Shown: positions 7,275 through 15,286, counted from the first letter of the stretch. The stretch: DNA of 22,997 nucleotides from Clostridiales bacterium (GCA_004555655.1 SFHJ01000029.1:1-22997); one strand, 5' to 3'. Made by a program: numbers and translations. Notes: generated by a model not told the origin, from the letters alone.

Positions 7275-7942
7275 ATTGTGATACCGCGCTGGAGATGATG
7301 AGCGCGATGCTCGATGGCGAACTGACGCAGCAGGAACAGCAAATGCTGCAGGCGCATCTGGACGCGTGCGAAAGCTGCCGCGCTGTATATGCCGAGCTTG
7401 CCGCGATGGATGCGGCGCTCAGGGATGATCAAACGGAGCCGCCTGCGGCGCTGCGCGGGAACGTGATGGCGGCCATCCGCGCCGAACAGAAGCAGAAGAA
7501 GACGAGACATGCGCGCAGCTGGCTCGTGGCCGGTCTGGCCGCGGTTGCGGCGCTGGCGCTTATGGTCCTGTCGGGCACGGGCGTGCTGCAGCTGCCGGGC
7601 ATGGCTGAAGACGGCCGGGCCAGCGTCTCGGTGGGCCAGTCGATGCAGGCAATTTTGCCGCCGGACACGCCCGGCACCGAGGGGCTGGAAGCGAAATACG
7701 CCGCTCAGCTCGCGGCCGAAACCGGCTGCGCGGTGCTGGTGGTGTGGGACTGCGAAGCGCTTGACGAGCTGAAGGACGTGCCGTATGAGACGCTCGACGA
7801 CGGCGCGCGGCTCTACCTCACGGACAGCGCGACGCTCGGCGCGGTTCTGGAGCGCTGCCGCACGCAGTACCCCATGGGGATCTATTCCCCCGAGGGTGAG
7901 AGCCGTGCGGGTGGGAACGCCTATATCATGCTCTTTTCGTAA
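7271..7942 (+). CDS. Membrane-anchored zinc-type anti-sigma factor
   Basis: The 223-residue protein should bind the preceding ECF sigma on the inner face of the membrane. Its N-terminal domain has the ZAS signature H29-x3-C33-x2-C36 within MLQAHLDACESC, plus an upstream Cys3. One transmembrane helix spans about 84-104 (WLVAGLAAVAALALMVLSG). Residues 110-223 would be extracytoplasmic and have no family I recognise; they include SVGQSMQAILPP and AAETGCAVLVVWDCEAL. The gene overlaps the sigma gene by ATGA, implying translational coupling. It is also directly after the ECF-like motif. Whether it is released by site-1/site-2 proteolysis cannot be seen from the sequence. Confidence 0.85.
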   Translation: MNCDTALEMMSAMLDGELTQQEQQMLQAHLDACESCRAVYAELAAMDAALRDDQTEPPAALRGNVMAAIRAEQKQKKTRHARSWLVAGLAAVAALALMVLSGTGVLQLPGMAEDGRASVSVGQSMQAILPPDTPGTEGLEAKYAAQLAAETGCAVLVVWDCEALDELKDVPYETLDDGARLYLTDSATLGAVLERCRTQYPMGIYSPEGESRAGGNAYIMLFS

Positions 7943-7998
7943 AAATTTCCGGAATACGGAGGCTTCCGCTTTGCAAAACTACCCCGAGGGGTGATTTT

Positions 7999-8979
7999 GT
8001 GAAACGGAGGCTTCTTATTTTCTGCATGATTCTGTCGCTGCTGGTTTTTCCCGTGCGCGCGCAGTCCGGTTACATCAAATGGGTGGATCTCGACGTGTCG
8101 GCCGACGCGATGCGCAGGGCCATTTCTCTGAGCGAGCAGGCGATGGCGCAGGAACAGCCGCGTTCATGGCTGGAGTATCTCGCGCTCGCGGCCGCCTTTG
8201 GCGGCGGCAAGGTCACGACGGCGCATGTGGCGCGCGCGGAGAAGGCGTTTTCCTCGGGAAAAAGCGTCAAAGAAATTCTGGGCGGACAGAAAAAATACTA
8301 CGACTATTATTATGAGGCGTATTCCGCCGCGCTGGGCGGGCTTGTTGGCAATTACGCCATCGGCGTGACGCAGGAGGAAACGGGCGCGACAATCTGGAAG
8401 AGCAAATACGGCGTGAAGGCGTTTTCGCCCATCGCCGCGGGCTACGGCTACGGCCACTATGACGACTTCGGCGCCGGGCGCAGCTATGGCTTCGCCAGAA
8501 AGCACCTGGGCAATGACCTCATGGGCGGACTCGGCACGCCCATCATCGCCGTCGAGGGCGGCACCGTCGAGGCCATGGGCTGGAACCAGTACGGCGGCTG
8601 GCGCGTGGGCATCCGCTCGCACGACCGCAGGCGCTACTATTATTATGCCCACCTGCGAAAGGATGCGCCGTTTGCGCCGGGATTAAAGGAGGGCGACACC
8701 GTGCAGGCCGGAGATGTCATCGGCTTTATGGGCCGGACGGGGTATTCGGTCAAAGAGAACGTCAACAACATCAATGTTGTGCATCTGCACTTCGGGCTGC
8801 AGCTCATCTTCGACGAGAGCCAGAAGGAGTGCAACAGCGAAATCTGGGTCGACGTGTACGACATCATCAATCTGCTCGACAGCCACCGCAGCAGCGTGCA
8901 CTACGACGAAACGGCGCAGCGCTGGGTGCGGCTGTATCCCTTCCGCGACCTCGACACGGAACAGGACACGGAATTGTAA
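7999..8979 (+). CDS. Secreted M23 family (LytM-type) metallopeptidase
   Basis: It is a probable zinc endopeptidase that cuts peptidoglycan cross-bridges outside the membrane. The signal peptide covers 1-22 (RRLLIFCMILSLLVFPVRAQ). Residues 23-150 are a helical region without a recognised family. The M23 domain has H169-x3-D173 (RKHLGNDLMG), the catalytic-type His218 in YYYYAHLR and H262-x-H264 in VVHLHFGLQL, so all zinc ligands are present. GDTVQAGDVIGFMGRTG is typical of the fold. The start is GTG at 7999 with GAGGGGTGA upstream; that site can pair with ACCC just before it. It follows the anti-sigma gene by 56 bases with no terminator, placing it in the ECF sigma operon, which fits an envelope-stress role. 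Confidence 0.88.
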   Translation: MKRRLLIFCMILSLLVFPVRAQSGYIKWVDLDVSADAMRRAISLSEQAMAQEQPRSWLEYLALAAAFGGGKVTTAHVARAEKAFSSGKSVKEILGGQKKYYDYYYEAYSAALGGLVGNYAIGVTQEETGATIWKSKYGVKAFSPIAAGYGYGHYDDFGAGRSYGFARKHLGNDLMGGLGTPIIAVEGGTVEAMGWNQYGGWRVGIRSHDRRRYYYYAHLRKDAPFAPGLKEGDTVQAGDVIGFMGRTGYSVKENVNNINVVHLHFGLQLIFDESQKECNSEIWVDVYDIINLLDSHRSSVHYDETAQRWVRLYPFRDLDTEQDTEL

Positions 8980-8994
8980 ACTTTTTCGCGGCAG

Positions 8995-9023
8995 TTGACA
9001 GCCGCCCGATTTTATGAAAGAAT
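8995..9023 (+). promoter_or_regulatory. Promoter of the zinc-ribbon/CFI-box gene
   Basis: TTGACA (8995-9000), then 17 bases ending in TGA, then AAGAAT (9018-9023). The perfect -35 and the TGN extension make up for a poor -10. It lies 36 bases before the ATG at 9060. Confidence 0.55.
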
Positions 9024-9059
9024 GGGAGTACCAAATTCGACAGAAATCAGGTGGCAACG

Positions 9060-9986
9060 ATGGAACAACAGGAATTCCGCAGCGGCAGCTGCCCCCAGTG
9101 CGGTCACGCGCTGAAGGTCCCGGCGGAGCTGGAGAAGTTTTCGTGCATGTATTGCGGCGCGCGCTTGACGCAGCCGGAGCTTGTGACGCAGCAGCCTTTG
9201 GCCGCAGATGAAGCGGCAGTGGCGGCGTATGACGACGCGGCGGCGCAGCTGGCCGGGTGCGTGACGAACTGGCGCGGCTATCAGAAGCGGATCACGAGAA
9301 ACGATTTTGTCGCGGCGTTTTCAGAGTATGAGGCGGGCTGCTCGCAGGTTGTGGAGCTTTTGAACACCGGCGTCTGCGCGGGCAATGCAGAGCGCACGGC
9401 ACTTCTGACGCAGGCGGCGTCGCGGATGCTCGACGATCTGGCTGCGTCGTGGAAGCAGAACGCCAGAAACCGGCATCAGCTTGAAGACGACAAGATTGTC
9501 GTGGCCATCTTCTTTGTGCCGCTTGTGCGCAAGCTGCAGCTTCCCATCAGCGAGGAATTTGTCGATATTCTGCAGAAGCAGTGGGTCGCGCGCTATCCCA
9601 AATCGCCGTTCTATCTGGGCGACTACGACTCGATCGCAAACGGCTTCCGCAAGAAGTTCCTGGGTCTTTGCTTCATCACCACAGCCGTCTGCCAGGCCGA
9701 GGGCAAGCCCGATGACTGCGAAGAGCTCACGGCCTTCCGCGCCTTCCGCGACGGATATCTCCGCTCGTGTCCCGACGGGCCTGCGCTCATCGACGAGTAC
9801 TATAATATTGCGCCCGGCATCGTCCGGTGCATCGACCTGTGCACCGACGCACCCGCCAGTTACGCCGCCATCCGCGAAACATACCTCGCGCCGTGCTACG
9901 ACGACATTCAGAACGGCCGGCTCGAGCGCTGCAAGCAGCGCTACACCCGGATGGTACGTGATCTGGAACAGCAGTATCTGTCATAA
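9060..9986 (+). CDS. Zinc-ribbon protein with a C-terminal CFI-box domain
   Basis: The 308-residue cytoplasmic protein starts with a small zinc ribbon, C11-x2-C14 and C29-x2-C32. A long helical middle (about 45-195) follows. The C-terminal third begins with CFITTAVC (204-211) and continues GKPDDCEELTAFRAFRDGYL, the conserved motif of so-called CFI-box-CTERM proteins. The function of this domain is not known; the paired cysteines suggest metal binding or redox chemistry. ATG at 9060 is chosen because AGGTGG sits five bases before it; a GTG at 9051 has no ribosome site. It has its own promoter and a strong terminator, so it is probably transcribed alone as well as by read-through from the M23 gene. 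Confidence 0.75.
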   Translation: MEQQEFRSGSCPQCGHALKVPAELEKFSCMYCGARLTQPELVTQQPLAADEAAVAAYDDAAAQLAGCVTNWRGYQKRITRNDFVAAFSEYEAGCSQVVELLNTGVCAGNAERTALLTQAASRMLDDLAASWKQNARNRHQLEDDKIVVAIFFVPLVRKLQLPISEEFVDILQKQWVARYPKSPFYLGDYDSIANGFRKKFLGLCFITTAVCQAEGKPDDCEELTAFRAFRDGYLRSCPDGPALIDEYYNIAPGIVRCIDLCTDAPASYAAIRETYLAPCYDDIQNGRLERCKQRYTRMVRDLEQQYLS

Positions 9987-9993
9987 GCCGCGC

Positions 9994-10026
9994 ACAGCGC
10001 CGCACGGAAGACCCGTGCGGCGCTGT
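9994..10026 (+). terminator. GC-rich hairpin after the CFI-box gene
   Basis: ACAGCGCCGCACGG (9994-10007) and CCGTGCGGCGCTGT (10013-10026) pair perfectly over 14 bp around AAGAC. The stem is very stable but the following T-run is short (TT), so termination may be partial. Confidence 0.75.
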
Positions 10027-10083
10027 TTCGCGCGCCGGGCAAAGAAAATGTCTGTCCGTCGCGGACTTTTTTGCGCAGGGAAA

Positions 10084-10112
10084 TTGCGTTTGTATCGAAG
10101 GTGTGCTATACT
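10084..10112 (+). promoter_or_regulatory. Extended -10 promoter of pepF
   Basis: TTGCGT (10084-10089), a 17-base spacer ending in TGC, and TATACT (10107-10112). The near-perfect extended -10 lies 44 bases before the pepF ATG. Confidence 0.65.
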
Positions 10113-10156
10113 GAAATAAATATGCGCCATAGCGCAGGAAAGAAGGCAACATCCGT

Positions 10157-11845
10157 ATGAAATTCTCTGAAATGCCGTATACCCGACCCGATATCGACGC
10201 GCTTCGCGGGAAAATGGACGACATCGTGCGCCGCATGACCGAGGCTGAAAATGCCCAGACGCAGATTGACGCGTTTGAGGAATATCAGGCACTGGCCCGC
10301 GACGTGCAGACGAACATGACGCTGGCCTATGTGCGCCACACCATCGATACCCGCGACGAGTTCTATGACAAGGAAAACGAGTACTGCGACGAGGTTGGCC
10401 CGCTGCTGCAGGAGCAGATACAGCGCGTGGGTCTGGCGCTGCTGGGCTCGAAGTTCCGCCCTGAGCTGGAGGCGCGCTACGGCAAGCTGCTGTTTACGAA
10501 CACCGAGATTTCCGTGCGCACCTTTAAGCCCGAAATCATGGAGCTGATGCAGGAGGAAAACAAGCTGGCCTCCAGCTATCAGAAGCTCTATGCCAGCGCG
10601 ATGGCCGACTTCCGCGGCGAAAAGCTGCCGCTGCCGAAGCTGGGGCCGTATAAAGAGAGCACCGACCGCGCCACCCGCCGCGAGGCGTTTGAGGCCGAGG
10701 GCAGATTCTTTGACGAGCATCGGCAGGAGTTCGACGAACTGTACACCAAGCTCGTCAAGTGCCGCAACGCGCAGGCGCGTGCGCTGGGCCATGAGAACTA
10801 CATCCAGCTGGGCTACGACCGTCTGGGCCGCAACTGCTATGGCAAGGCGGAGATCAAGTCCTTCCGCGAGCAGATCGCGAACGACATGGTGCCCATCGTG
10901 GCCGCCGTCAAGCGCGACCAGCAGAAGCGCCTTGGCGTGGAGAAGATGTACTACTACGACGATCTGATGCTCTTTGCCGACGGCAACGCCAAGCCCGAGG
11001 GCACGTCCGATGAAATCCTGGCGGCCGGCAAGCGGATGTACCACGAGCTGAGCCCTGAAACGGCCGAGTTCATAGACGCCATGTTTGACGGCGAGCTCTT
11101 TGACGTTCTGTCCAAGCCCGGCAAGGCACCCGGCGGCTACTGCACCAGCATCCCGGCGTACAAGATGCCGTTCATCTTCTCGAACTTCAACGGCACCTCG
11201 GGCGACGTGGACGTTCTGACGCACGAGGCGGGCCACGCTTTCGCCGACTACCGCGCGTTCAAGAAGAACTTCCCGATGGAGCTGCAGTCGCCCACCATTG
11301 AGGCGTGCGAGTGCCACTCGATGTCGATGGAATTTTTGACACAGGACTATCACAAGTACTTCTTCGGCGACAAGACCAGAAAGTACGAGATCGGCCACTG
11401 TGAGGACGCGCTCATCTTCATCCCCTACGGCTGCATGGTCGACGAGTTCCAGCATCTGATGTACGAGAACGAGGACATGACGCCTGAAGAGCGCAACGAG
11501 ACGTGGCTGAAGCTCGAGAAGAAGTATCGGCCGTGGATTGACTTTGAGAACCTGCCGTTTTATTCCAGAGGCGCAGGCTGGCAGCGGCAGCTTCACATCT
11601 ACCTGTATCCGCTGTACTATATCGATTACTGCATGGCGCAGACCGTGGCGTTCCAGTTCTGGACGCTGTCGCTGGAAGACCGCGACGACGCGTGGAAACG
11701 GTATCTGGCTTTCGTCGACGAGGGCGGCAGCAAGACCTTTGCCGAGCTCTGCCATGCCGCCGGGCTGCGTGTCCCGTACGAACCGGGCTGCATCCGGGCC
11801 ATCGGGAGCGGAATCAGCCGCTGGATCGAGGCCAATCCGCTCTGA
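10157..11845 (+). CDS. pepF: M3 family oligoendopeptidase F-type peptidase
   Basis: It is a cytoplasmic zinc metallopeptidase that cuts short peptides, typically those brought in by Opp/Dpp transporters. The zinc site is H356-E357-A-G-H360 in VLTHEAGHAF, with the third ligand Glu385 about 25 residues later in ACECHSMSMEF, the M3 arrangement. RAVKCRNAQARALG-like and GGYCTSIPAYKMPFIFSNFN segments are typical of the PepF branch. There is no signal peptide. The 562 residues fit the short clostridial M3 oligoendopeptidases. The ATG start has AAGAAGG ten bases upstream. Its position just before a complete peptide transporter operon supports a shared role in peptide use. Confidence 0.92.
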   Translation: MKFSEMPYTRPDIDALRGKMDDIVRRMTEAENAQTQIDAFEEYQALARDVQTNMTLAYVRHTIDTRDEFYDKENEYCDEVGPLLQEQIQRVGLALLGSKFRPELEARYGKLLFTNTEISVRTFKPEIMELMQEENKLASSYQKLYASAMADFRGEKLPLPKLGPYKESTDRATRREAFEAEGRFFDEHRQEFDELYTKLVKCRNAQARALGHENYIQLGYDRLGRNCYGKAEIKSFREQIANDMVPIVAAVKRDQQKRLGVEKMYYYDDLMLFADGNAKPEGTSDEILAAGKRMYHELSPETAEFIDAMFDGELFDVLSKPGKAPGGYCTSIPAYKMPFIFSNFNGTSGDVDVLTHEAGHAFADYRAFKKNFPMELQSPTIEACECHSMSMEFLTQDYHKYFFGDKTRKYEIGHCEDALIFIPYGCMVDEFQHLMYENEDMTPEERNETWLKLEKKYRPWIDFENLPFYSRGAGWQRQLHIYLYPLYYIDYCMAQTVAFQFWTLSLEDRDDAWKRYLAFVDEGGSKTFAELCHAAGLRVPYEPGCIRAIGSGISRWIEANPL

Positions 11846-11885
11846 TTTTTGGCGGATTTTTCGAATCGGAGCGCGTAGTTTCCAG

Positions 11886-11904
11886 ATTTTTTGTCAGAAA
11901 AAAT
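11886..11904. terminator. Weak AT-rich hairpin downstream of pepF
   Basis: ATTTTTT and AAAAAAT flank GTCAG, giving a 7-bp A/T stem. A 9-bp imperfect stem (CGCTCTGAT at 11838-11846 with ATCGGAGCG at 11865-11873) spans the pepF stop codon. Either could contribute to termination; neither is strong. Confidence 0.25.
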
Positions 11905-11916
11905 GTTGACGAACAG

Positions 11917-11945
11917 TTGAAATTCTGCCCTGCGTCTGCTAATAT
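11917..11945 (+). promoter_or_regulatory. Strong promoter of the four-helix membrane protein gene
   Basis: TTGAAA (11917-11922), a 17-base spacer ending in TGC, and TAATAT (11940-11945) make a near-consensus extended -10 promoter. It leaves a leader of about 90 bases before the TTG start at 12040. Confidence 0.7.
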
Positions 11946-11953
11946 GTATGAAA

Positions 11954-12010
11954 CGCCGCAGTTTTACGCTAAAGTGTGCGCCATGGGCGCACGATTGACC
12001 TGCTGCGGCG
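11954..12010 (+). other. Structured 5' leader
   Basis: An outer stem CGCCGCAG (11954-11961) with CTGCGGCG (12003-12010) encloses a hairpin GTGCGCC-ATG-GGCGCAC (11976-11992). It begins within about 10 bases of the expected transcription start and ends 29 bases before the gene. I cannot match it to a known riboswitch. Confidence 0.45.
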
Positions 12011-12039
12011 AGAGTCTCTGACAAGGCGGTGCGCGTGGA

Positions 12040-12594
12040 TTGGTTTCGAGAAAGTACACGTCGGACTACCGGCTGGAAGATACCCTCGACCCAAAGACCG
12101 GCCGTATGGCTACGCGTTCGGTGTATCAGGGGCAGTGGTTCTGCTTCCGCGCGGACGCGGCTGCGGTGAGGCGGGCTGCGCGGGCGTATGTGGCGCTCAC
12201 GGCGCTGTGCGCGGTGCTGTTTCTTGTGCCGTTGCTGCTCGATCCGCCCGGCATGCGCGCAGCGTATGCGGCGGTGCCGTTCGTGGCGCTGGCGTTTCCC
12301 ATCTTCTACCTCGCGGCCGGGTGCAAGCGCCTGCTCGAGGCGAAAGAGCGTGTCACGCGCGAGCATAAAGACAAGATCGTCGAGCGGCTGCGCGGCGCGT
12401 CCGTTTCCGCCTGCGCGCTTTCCGGCGTGAGTCTGGTGGGGCTTGTCGTCAGCTGGTGCCTGCACGGCTTTGCGGCGATCGACCTCACGTGTGCGCTTGC
12501 TGCGGCGCTGATTGTGGCAGTGAACCTCGTGATGCTGCTGCGGCTGCACAAAAACGTCGAGATGGAGCCGGAGCCGGAAACGGCCGGACAATAA
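12040..12594 (+). CDS. Four-helix membrane protein of unknown function
   Basis: I do not recognise a named family. The 184-residue protein has a soluble N-terminal segment with the distinctive run DYRLEDTLDPKTGRMATRSV and then YQGQWFCF. Hydrophobic helices follow at about 48-67, 73-93, 121-141 and 148-167, with a basic loop (about 95-118) between the two hairpins and a short acidic tail. Both ends are likely cytoplasmic. The start is TTG at 12040, with AAGGCGG ten bases upstream; there is no in-frame ATG nearby. It has its own extended -10 promoter and folded leader, and a terminator after it, so it is a single-gene unit between pepF and the peptide transporter. Confidence 0.65.
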   Translation: MVSRKYTSDYRLEDTLDPKTGRMATRSVYQGQWFCFRADAAAVRRAARAYVALTALCAVLFLVPLLLDPPGMRAAYAAVPFVALAFPIFYLAAGCKRLLEAKERVTREHKDKIVERLRGASVSACALSGVSLVGLVVSWCLHGFAAIDLTCALAAALIVAVNLVMLLRLHKNVEMEPEPETAGQ

Positions 12595-12606
12595 TGCACA
12601 CAACAC

Positions 12607-12633
12607 GCAAAAGGGGAGAACACCCCCTTTTGC
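12607..12633 (+). terminator. Terminator-like hairpin after the membrane protein gene
   Basis: GCAAAAGGGG (12607-12616) pairs with CCCCTTTTGC (12624-12633) around AGAACAC. CTTTT follows 11 bases later. Symmetric A/T base pairs at the foot of the stem are typical of intrinsic terminators. Confidence 0.7.
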
Positions 12634-12656
12634 ATCGTGCGTCTTTTAACATGCCA

Positions 12657-12685
12657 TTTTCTCATGAAAATGAAATCAGTATATT
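12657..12685 (+). promoter_or_regulatory. Tentative promoter of the peptide transporter operon
   Basis: TATATT (12680-12685) is a good -10; 17 bases upstream stands TTTTCT (12657-12662), a poor -35. It is the best candidate between the upstream terminator and the binding-protein gene, leaving a leader of about 60 bases with a small CGGGC/GCCCG stem. Confidence 0.35.
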
Positions 12686-12750
12686 TACAGCCGCCGCGGG
12701 CAAGCGCCCGTAAGCTGACTGAAATATAAAATTTTTTAGGAGGGTAAAAA

Positions 12751-15096
12751 ATGAAAAACCTTACCAAGCTGCTGGCCCTGCTGCTGGCCCTTGTGATGGT
12801 TCTGTCCGTGATGGCCGGCTGCGCAAAGCAGGAAGAAGCGCCCGCGGAAGAGCCCGCAAAGACTGAGCAGGAGCCCGCTACCGAAGAACCGGCTGCCGAA
12901 GAACCGGCCGCCGAAGAGCCCGCTGCTGAAGAGCCTGCGAAGGCTGACACGCTGGTTGTCGGCTACTCGCTGTTCTCTCAGAAGTTCACCCCGTTCTTTG
13001 CTGATACCGCTTACGACCAGGACGTCGCCAGTATGACGCAGCTGTCCCTGCTCGGCACCGACCGTGAGGGCAACGTCGTTATGAACGGTATCGAAGGCGA
13101 AACCAGAACCTACAACGGCACCGATTACCTCTACACCGGTATCGCCGATCTGGTCATCACCGAGAATGATGACGGCACTGTCGATTACGACTTCACCATG
13201 CGCGACGACATCGTCTTCTCCGACGGCACTCCCATGACCGCGGATGACGTGATCTTCACGCTGTACGTCCTGTCCGACCCGACGTACACCGGCTCCTCCA
13301 CCTTCTATGCACAGCCCATCCTCGGCATGGAAGAGTACAGATCCGGCATGGACACCCTGTTCAACCTGCTCGTGGCCGCTGGCCCCGACAACACCGACTT
13401 CACCTACTGGACCGAGGATCAGCAGACTGCGTTCTGGGCTGACATCGAGCAGGCTGGCGAGAAGTTCGCGCAGGAGATCGTTGATTACTGCGCTGCTTAC
13501 GGCGCTACCAACGTTGCCGAGGGCGCTGCTCTGTGGGGCTACGATGGTCTGGCTGAAGACGCCACTGCCGCCGATTTCTGGGCTGCCATCGTTGAAGCTT
13601 ACGGCGGCGACATCGCTACCGCTTCCGATACTGAGACCGCCGGCTCCTCCATCTATGATCTGATGGAGAACTATGATGCCTACTCCGTCGGCGTTGCCGT
13701 CGGCACCGGCGCCGCCAACATTGCCGGTATCCAGAAGACCGGTGACTACTCCATCCGCATCACCCTGACGAAGGTCGACGCGACTGCTATCTATCAGCTG
13801 GCGCAGACCGTCACCCCGCTGCACTACTACGGCGATCCCGCCCTGTATGACTACGACAACAACATGTTCGGCTTTGTCAAGGGCGACCTGTCCGGCGTGC
13901 ATGCCAAGGACACCGAGCCTCTGGGCGCCGGCCCGTACGTCTTCAAGGGCTATGAGAACGGCGTTGTTTCCTTCGAGGCCAACGAGAACTACTTCAAGGG
14001 CTGCCCGAAGACCAAGTACGTCAAGTTCCAGGAGACTGCTGAATCCGACAAGCTGACCGGCCTTACCACCGGCCTGTTCGACATCACCGACCCGAGCTTC
14101 ACCAACGATGTTGTTGACGGCATCAAGGCTGCCAACTCCAACGGCGAGCTGGTTGGCGACGTCGTCACCACCAACAGCGTTGACAACCTCGGCTACGGCT
14201 ACATCGGCATCAACGCCGACACCGTCAATGTCGGCGGCGATCCCGGTTCCGAAGCTTCCAAGGATCTGCGCAAGGCGCTCGCAACGCTGTTCGCTGTCTA
14301 CCGTGAGCCGGTCATCAACGCCTACTACGGCGACCGTGCTTCCGTCATCAACTACCCGATCTCCAACACCTCCTGGGCTGCTCCGAAGCCCGCTGACGAG
14401 GGCTACAAGCTTGCTTACTCCACCGACGTCGACGGCAATGTTGTCATCACTGCCGACATGACGCAGGAAGAGAGGGAAGCTGCCGCTCTGGATATGGCTG
14501 TCGGCTACCTGAAGGCTGCCGGCTATACCTTCGACGAGGCTACCGGCAAGTTCACCGCAGCTCCCGAGGGCGCTTCTCTGAGCTATGAGATCATCATCCC
14601 GGCCGACGGTTCCGGCGATCATCCTGCCTATGGTGTCCTGACGTCCACCAAGAACGCTCTGGAAGGCATCGGCATCACGCTGAACATCAACGACCCGGCC
14701 GACTCCAACGAGCTGTGGAACGCGCTTGACGCAGGCACGCAGAATATGTGGGCTGCTGCTTGGCAAGCTACAGTTGACCCCGATATGTATCAGGTCTATC
14801 ATTCCTCCAACATTGTCGGCAAGGGCGGCACCGACTCCAACCACTATCACATTGCTGACGAAGAACTGGATACGCTGATCGTGGAAGCCCGCAGCACCAC
14901 CGATCAGGCGTTCCGGAAGGCTACCTACAAGCAGTGCCTTGAGATCATCATGGACTGGGGCGTCGAAATCCCGATCTACCAGCGTCAGAACTGCGTTGTC
15001 TTCTCCACCGAGCGTGTCAACATGGACACTGTTACCCCGGACATCACCACCTTCTGGGGTTGGATGAACGACATCGAACTGCTGGAGATGAACTAA
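12751..15096 (+). CDS. Peptide ABC transporter binding lipoprotein (SBP family 5), unusually long
   Basis: It captures oligopeptides or dipeptides outside the cell for the permeases downstream. The lipobox is VMAGC (Cys24). An acidic linker of EEPAA repeats (45-63) precedes the family 5 fold: YDFTMRDDIVFSDGTPMTADDV near residues 146-167 (in two adjoining pieces) is the family signature, and GIQKTGDYSIRITL corresponds to the usual GI-x-DDYT strand. Between these two lies an added stretch of roughly 140 residues (about 190-325) rich in Ala, Asp and Trp. Total length is 781 residues against about 500-560 for typical OppA/DppA. The start is fixed by AGGAGGG before ATG. Ala/Gly/Asp codons are strongly biased, suggesting high expression. 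Confidence 0.9.
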   Translation: MKNLTKLLALLLALVMVLSVMAGCAKQEEAPAEEPAKTEQEPATEEPAAEEPAAEEPAAEEPAKADTLVVGYSLFSQKFTPFFADTAYDQDVASMTQLSLLGTDREGNVVMNGIEGETRTYNGTDYLYTGIADLVITENDDGTVDYDFTMRDDIVFSDGTPMTADDVIFTLYVLSDPTYTGSSTFYAQPILGMEEYRSGMDTLFNLLVAAGPDNTDFTYWTEDQQTAFWADIEQAGEKFAQEIVDYCAAYGATNVAEGAALWGYDGLAEDATAADFWAAIVEAYGGDIATASDTETAGSSIYDLMENYDAYSVGVAVGTGAANIAGIQKTGDYSIRITLTKVDATAIYQLAQTVTPLHYYGDPALYDYDNNMFGFVKGDLSGVHAKDTEPLGAGPYVFKGYENGVVSFEANENYFKGCPKTKYVKFQETAESDKLTGLTTGLFDITDPSFTNDVVDGIKAANSNGELVGDVVTTNSVDNLGYGYIGINADTVNVGGDPGSEASKDLRKALATLFAVYREPVINAYYGDRASVINYPISNTSWAAPKPADEGYKLAYSTDVDGNVVITADMTQEEREAAALDMAVGYLKAAGYTFDEATGKFTAAPEGASLSYEIIIPADGSGDHPAYGVLTSTKNALEGIGITLNINDPADSNELWNALDAGTQNMWAAAWQATVDPDMYQVYHSSNIVGKGGTDSNHYHIADEELDTLIVEARSTTDQAFRKATYKQCLEIIMDWGVEIPIYQRQNCVVFSTERVNMDTVTPDITTFWGWMNDIELLEMN
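12883..12939 (+). repeat. In-frame 15-bp repeats coding EEPAA
   Basis: Four near-identical units code EEPAA (the last EEPA) in the linker between lipid anchor and binding domain. Such Glu/Pro/Ala repeats act as a flexible tether and can change copy number by slippage. Confidence 0.75.
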
Positions 15097-15131
15097 TCTC
15101 CAACGGCAGCTTGTAACTACCTAGCGTTTGT

Positions 15132-15167
15132 CACACACCGGGCCCCCTTCGGGGGGTTCGGTGTGTG
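15132..15167 (+). terminator. UUCG-capped hairpin after the binding-protein gene
   Basis: A 16-bp stem (15132-15147 with 15152-15167, two G-U pairs) is closed by C-TTCG-G, an exceptionally stable tetraloop. No T-run follows, so it more likely protects the binding-protein mRNA 3' end or causes partial termination, giving more binding protein than permease. Confidence 0.65.
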
Positions 15168-15217
15168 CGGCGCTTTCAAGTCGCGGGTTCGGAGCCGGCA
15201 CAGTGACTGGCCTGGCC

Positions 15218-15286
15218 TGCGCAATGGGATTTGAACGCAAGCCTTAGATCCCGTTGCGCAGTGCAGGGCAGCGCTCTGTGCGCTGC
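15218..15286 (+). other. Two further hairpins before the first permease gene
   Basis: TGCGCAATGGGAT (15218-15230) pairs with ATCCCGTTGCGCA (15248-15260) over 13 bp with one G-T wobble and a 17-base loop. GCAGCGC (15268-15274) then pairs with GCGCTGC (15280-15286) around TCTGT. With the hairpin at 15132 the whole 227-base spacer is folded. No ORF with a ribosome site is seen in it. Confidence 0.5.

Noticed and set aside
9051..9059. GTG start three codons before the CFI-box gene ATG
   Set aside because: There is no ribosome site before it; the GTG itself is part of the AGGTGG that serves the ATG at 9060.
10106..11755. Open frame of 549 codons on the minus strand
   Set aside because: It is antisense to the M3 peptidase, whose HEAGH motif and length are unmistakable.
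11906..11911. TTGACG as the -35 box
   Set aside because: It stands 28 bases from TAATAT; TTGAAA at 11917 has the correct 17-base spacing.
12883..12939. CRISPR-like short repeats
   Set aside because: The units are 15 bp, without spacers, and in frame coding EEPAA in a lipoprotein linker.
12736..14850. Open frame of 704 codons on the minus strand
   Set aside because: It is an antisense shadow of the binding-protein gene, produced by strong codon bias. It has no ribosome site, and its composition (long runs of Val, Gly and Asp) is that of reversed Ala/Asp/Thr codons.
15219..15260. tRNA-like TTGAACGCAAGCC and GGGTTCG pieces
   Set aside because: They recall T-arm sequence on either strand, but no acceptor stem, D-arm or anticodon arm can be built; the bases are better explained by the 13-bp hairpin.
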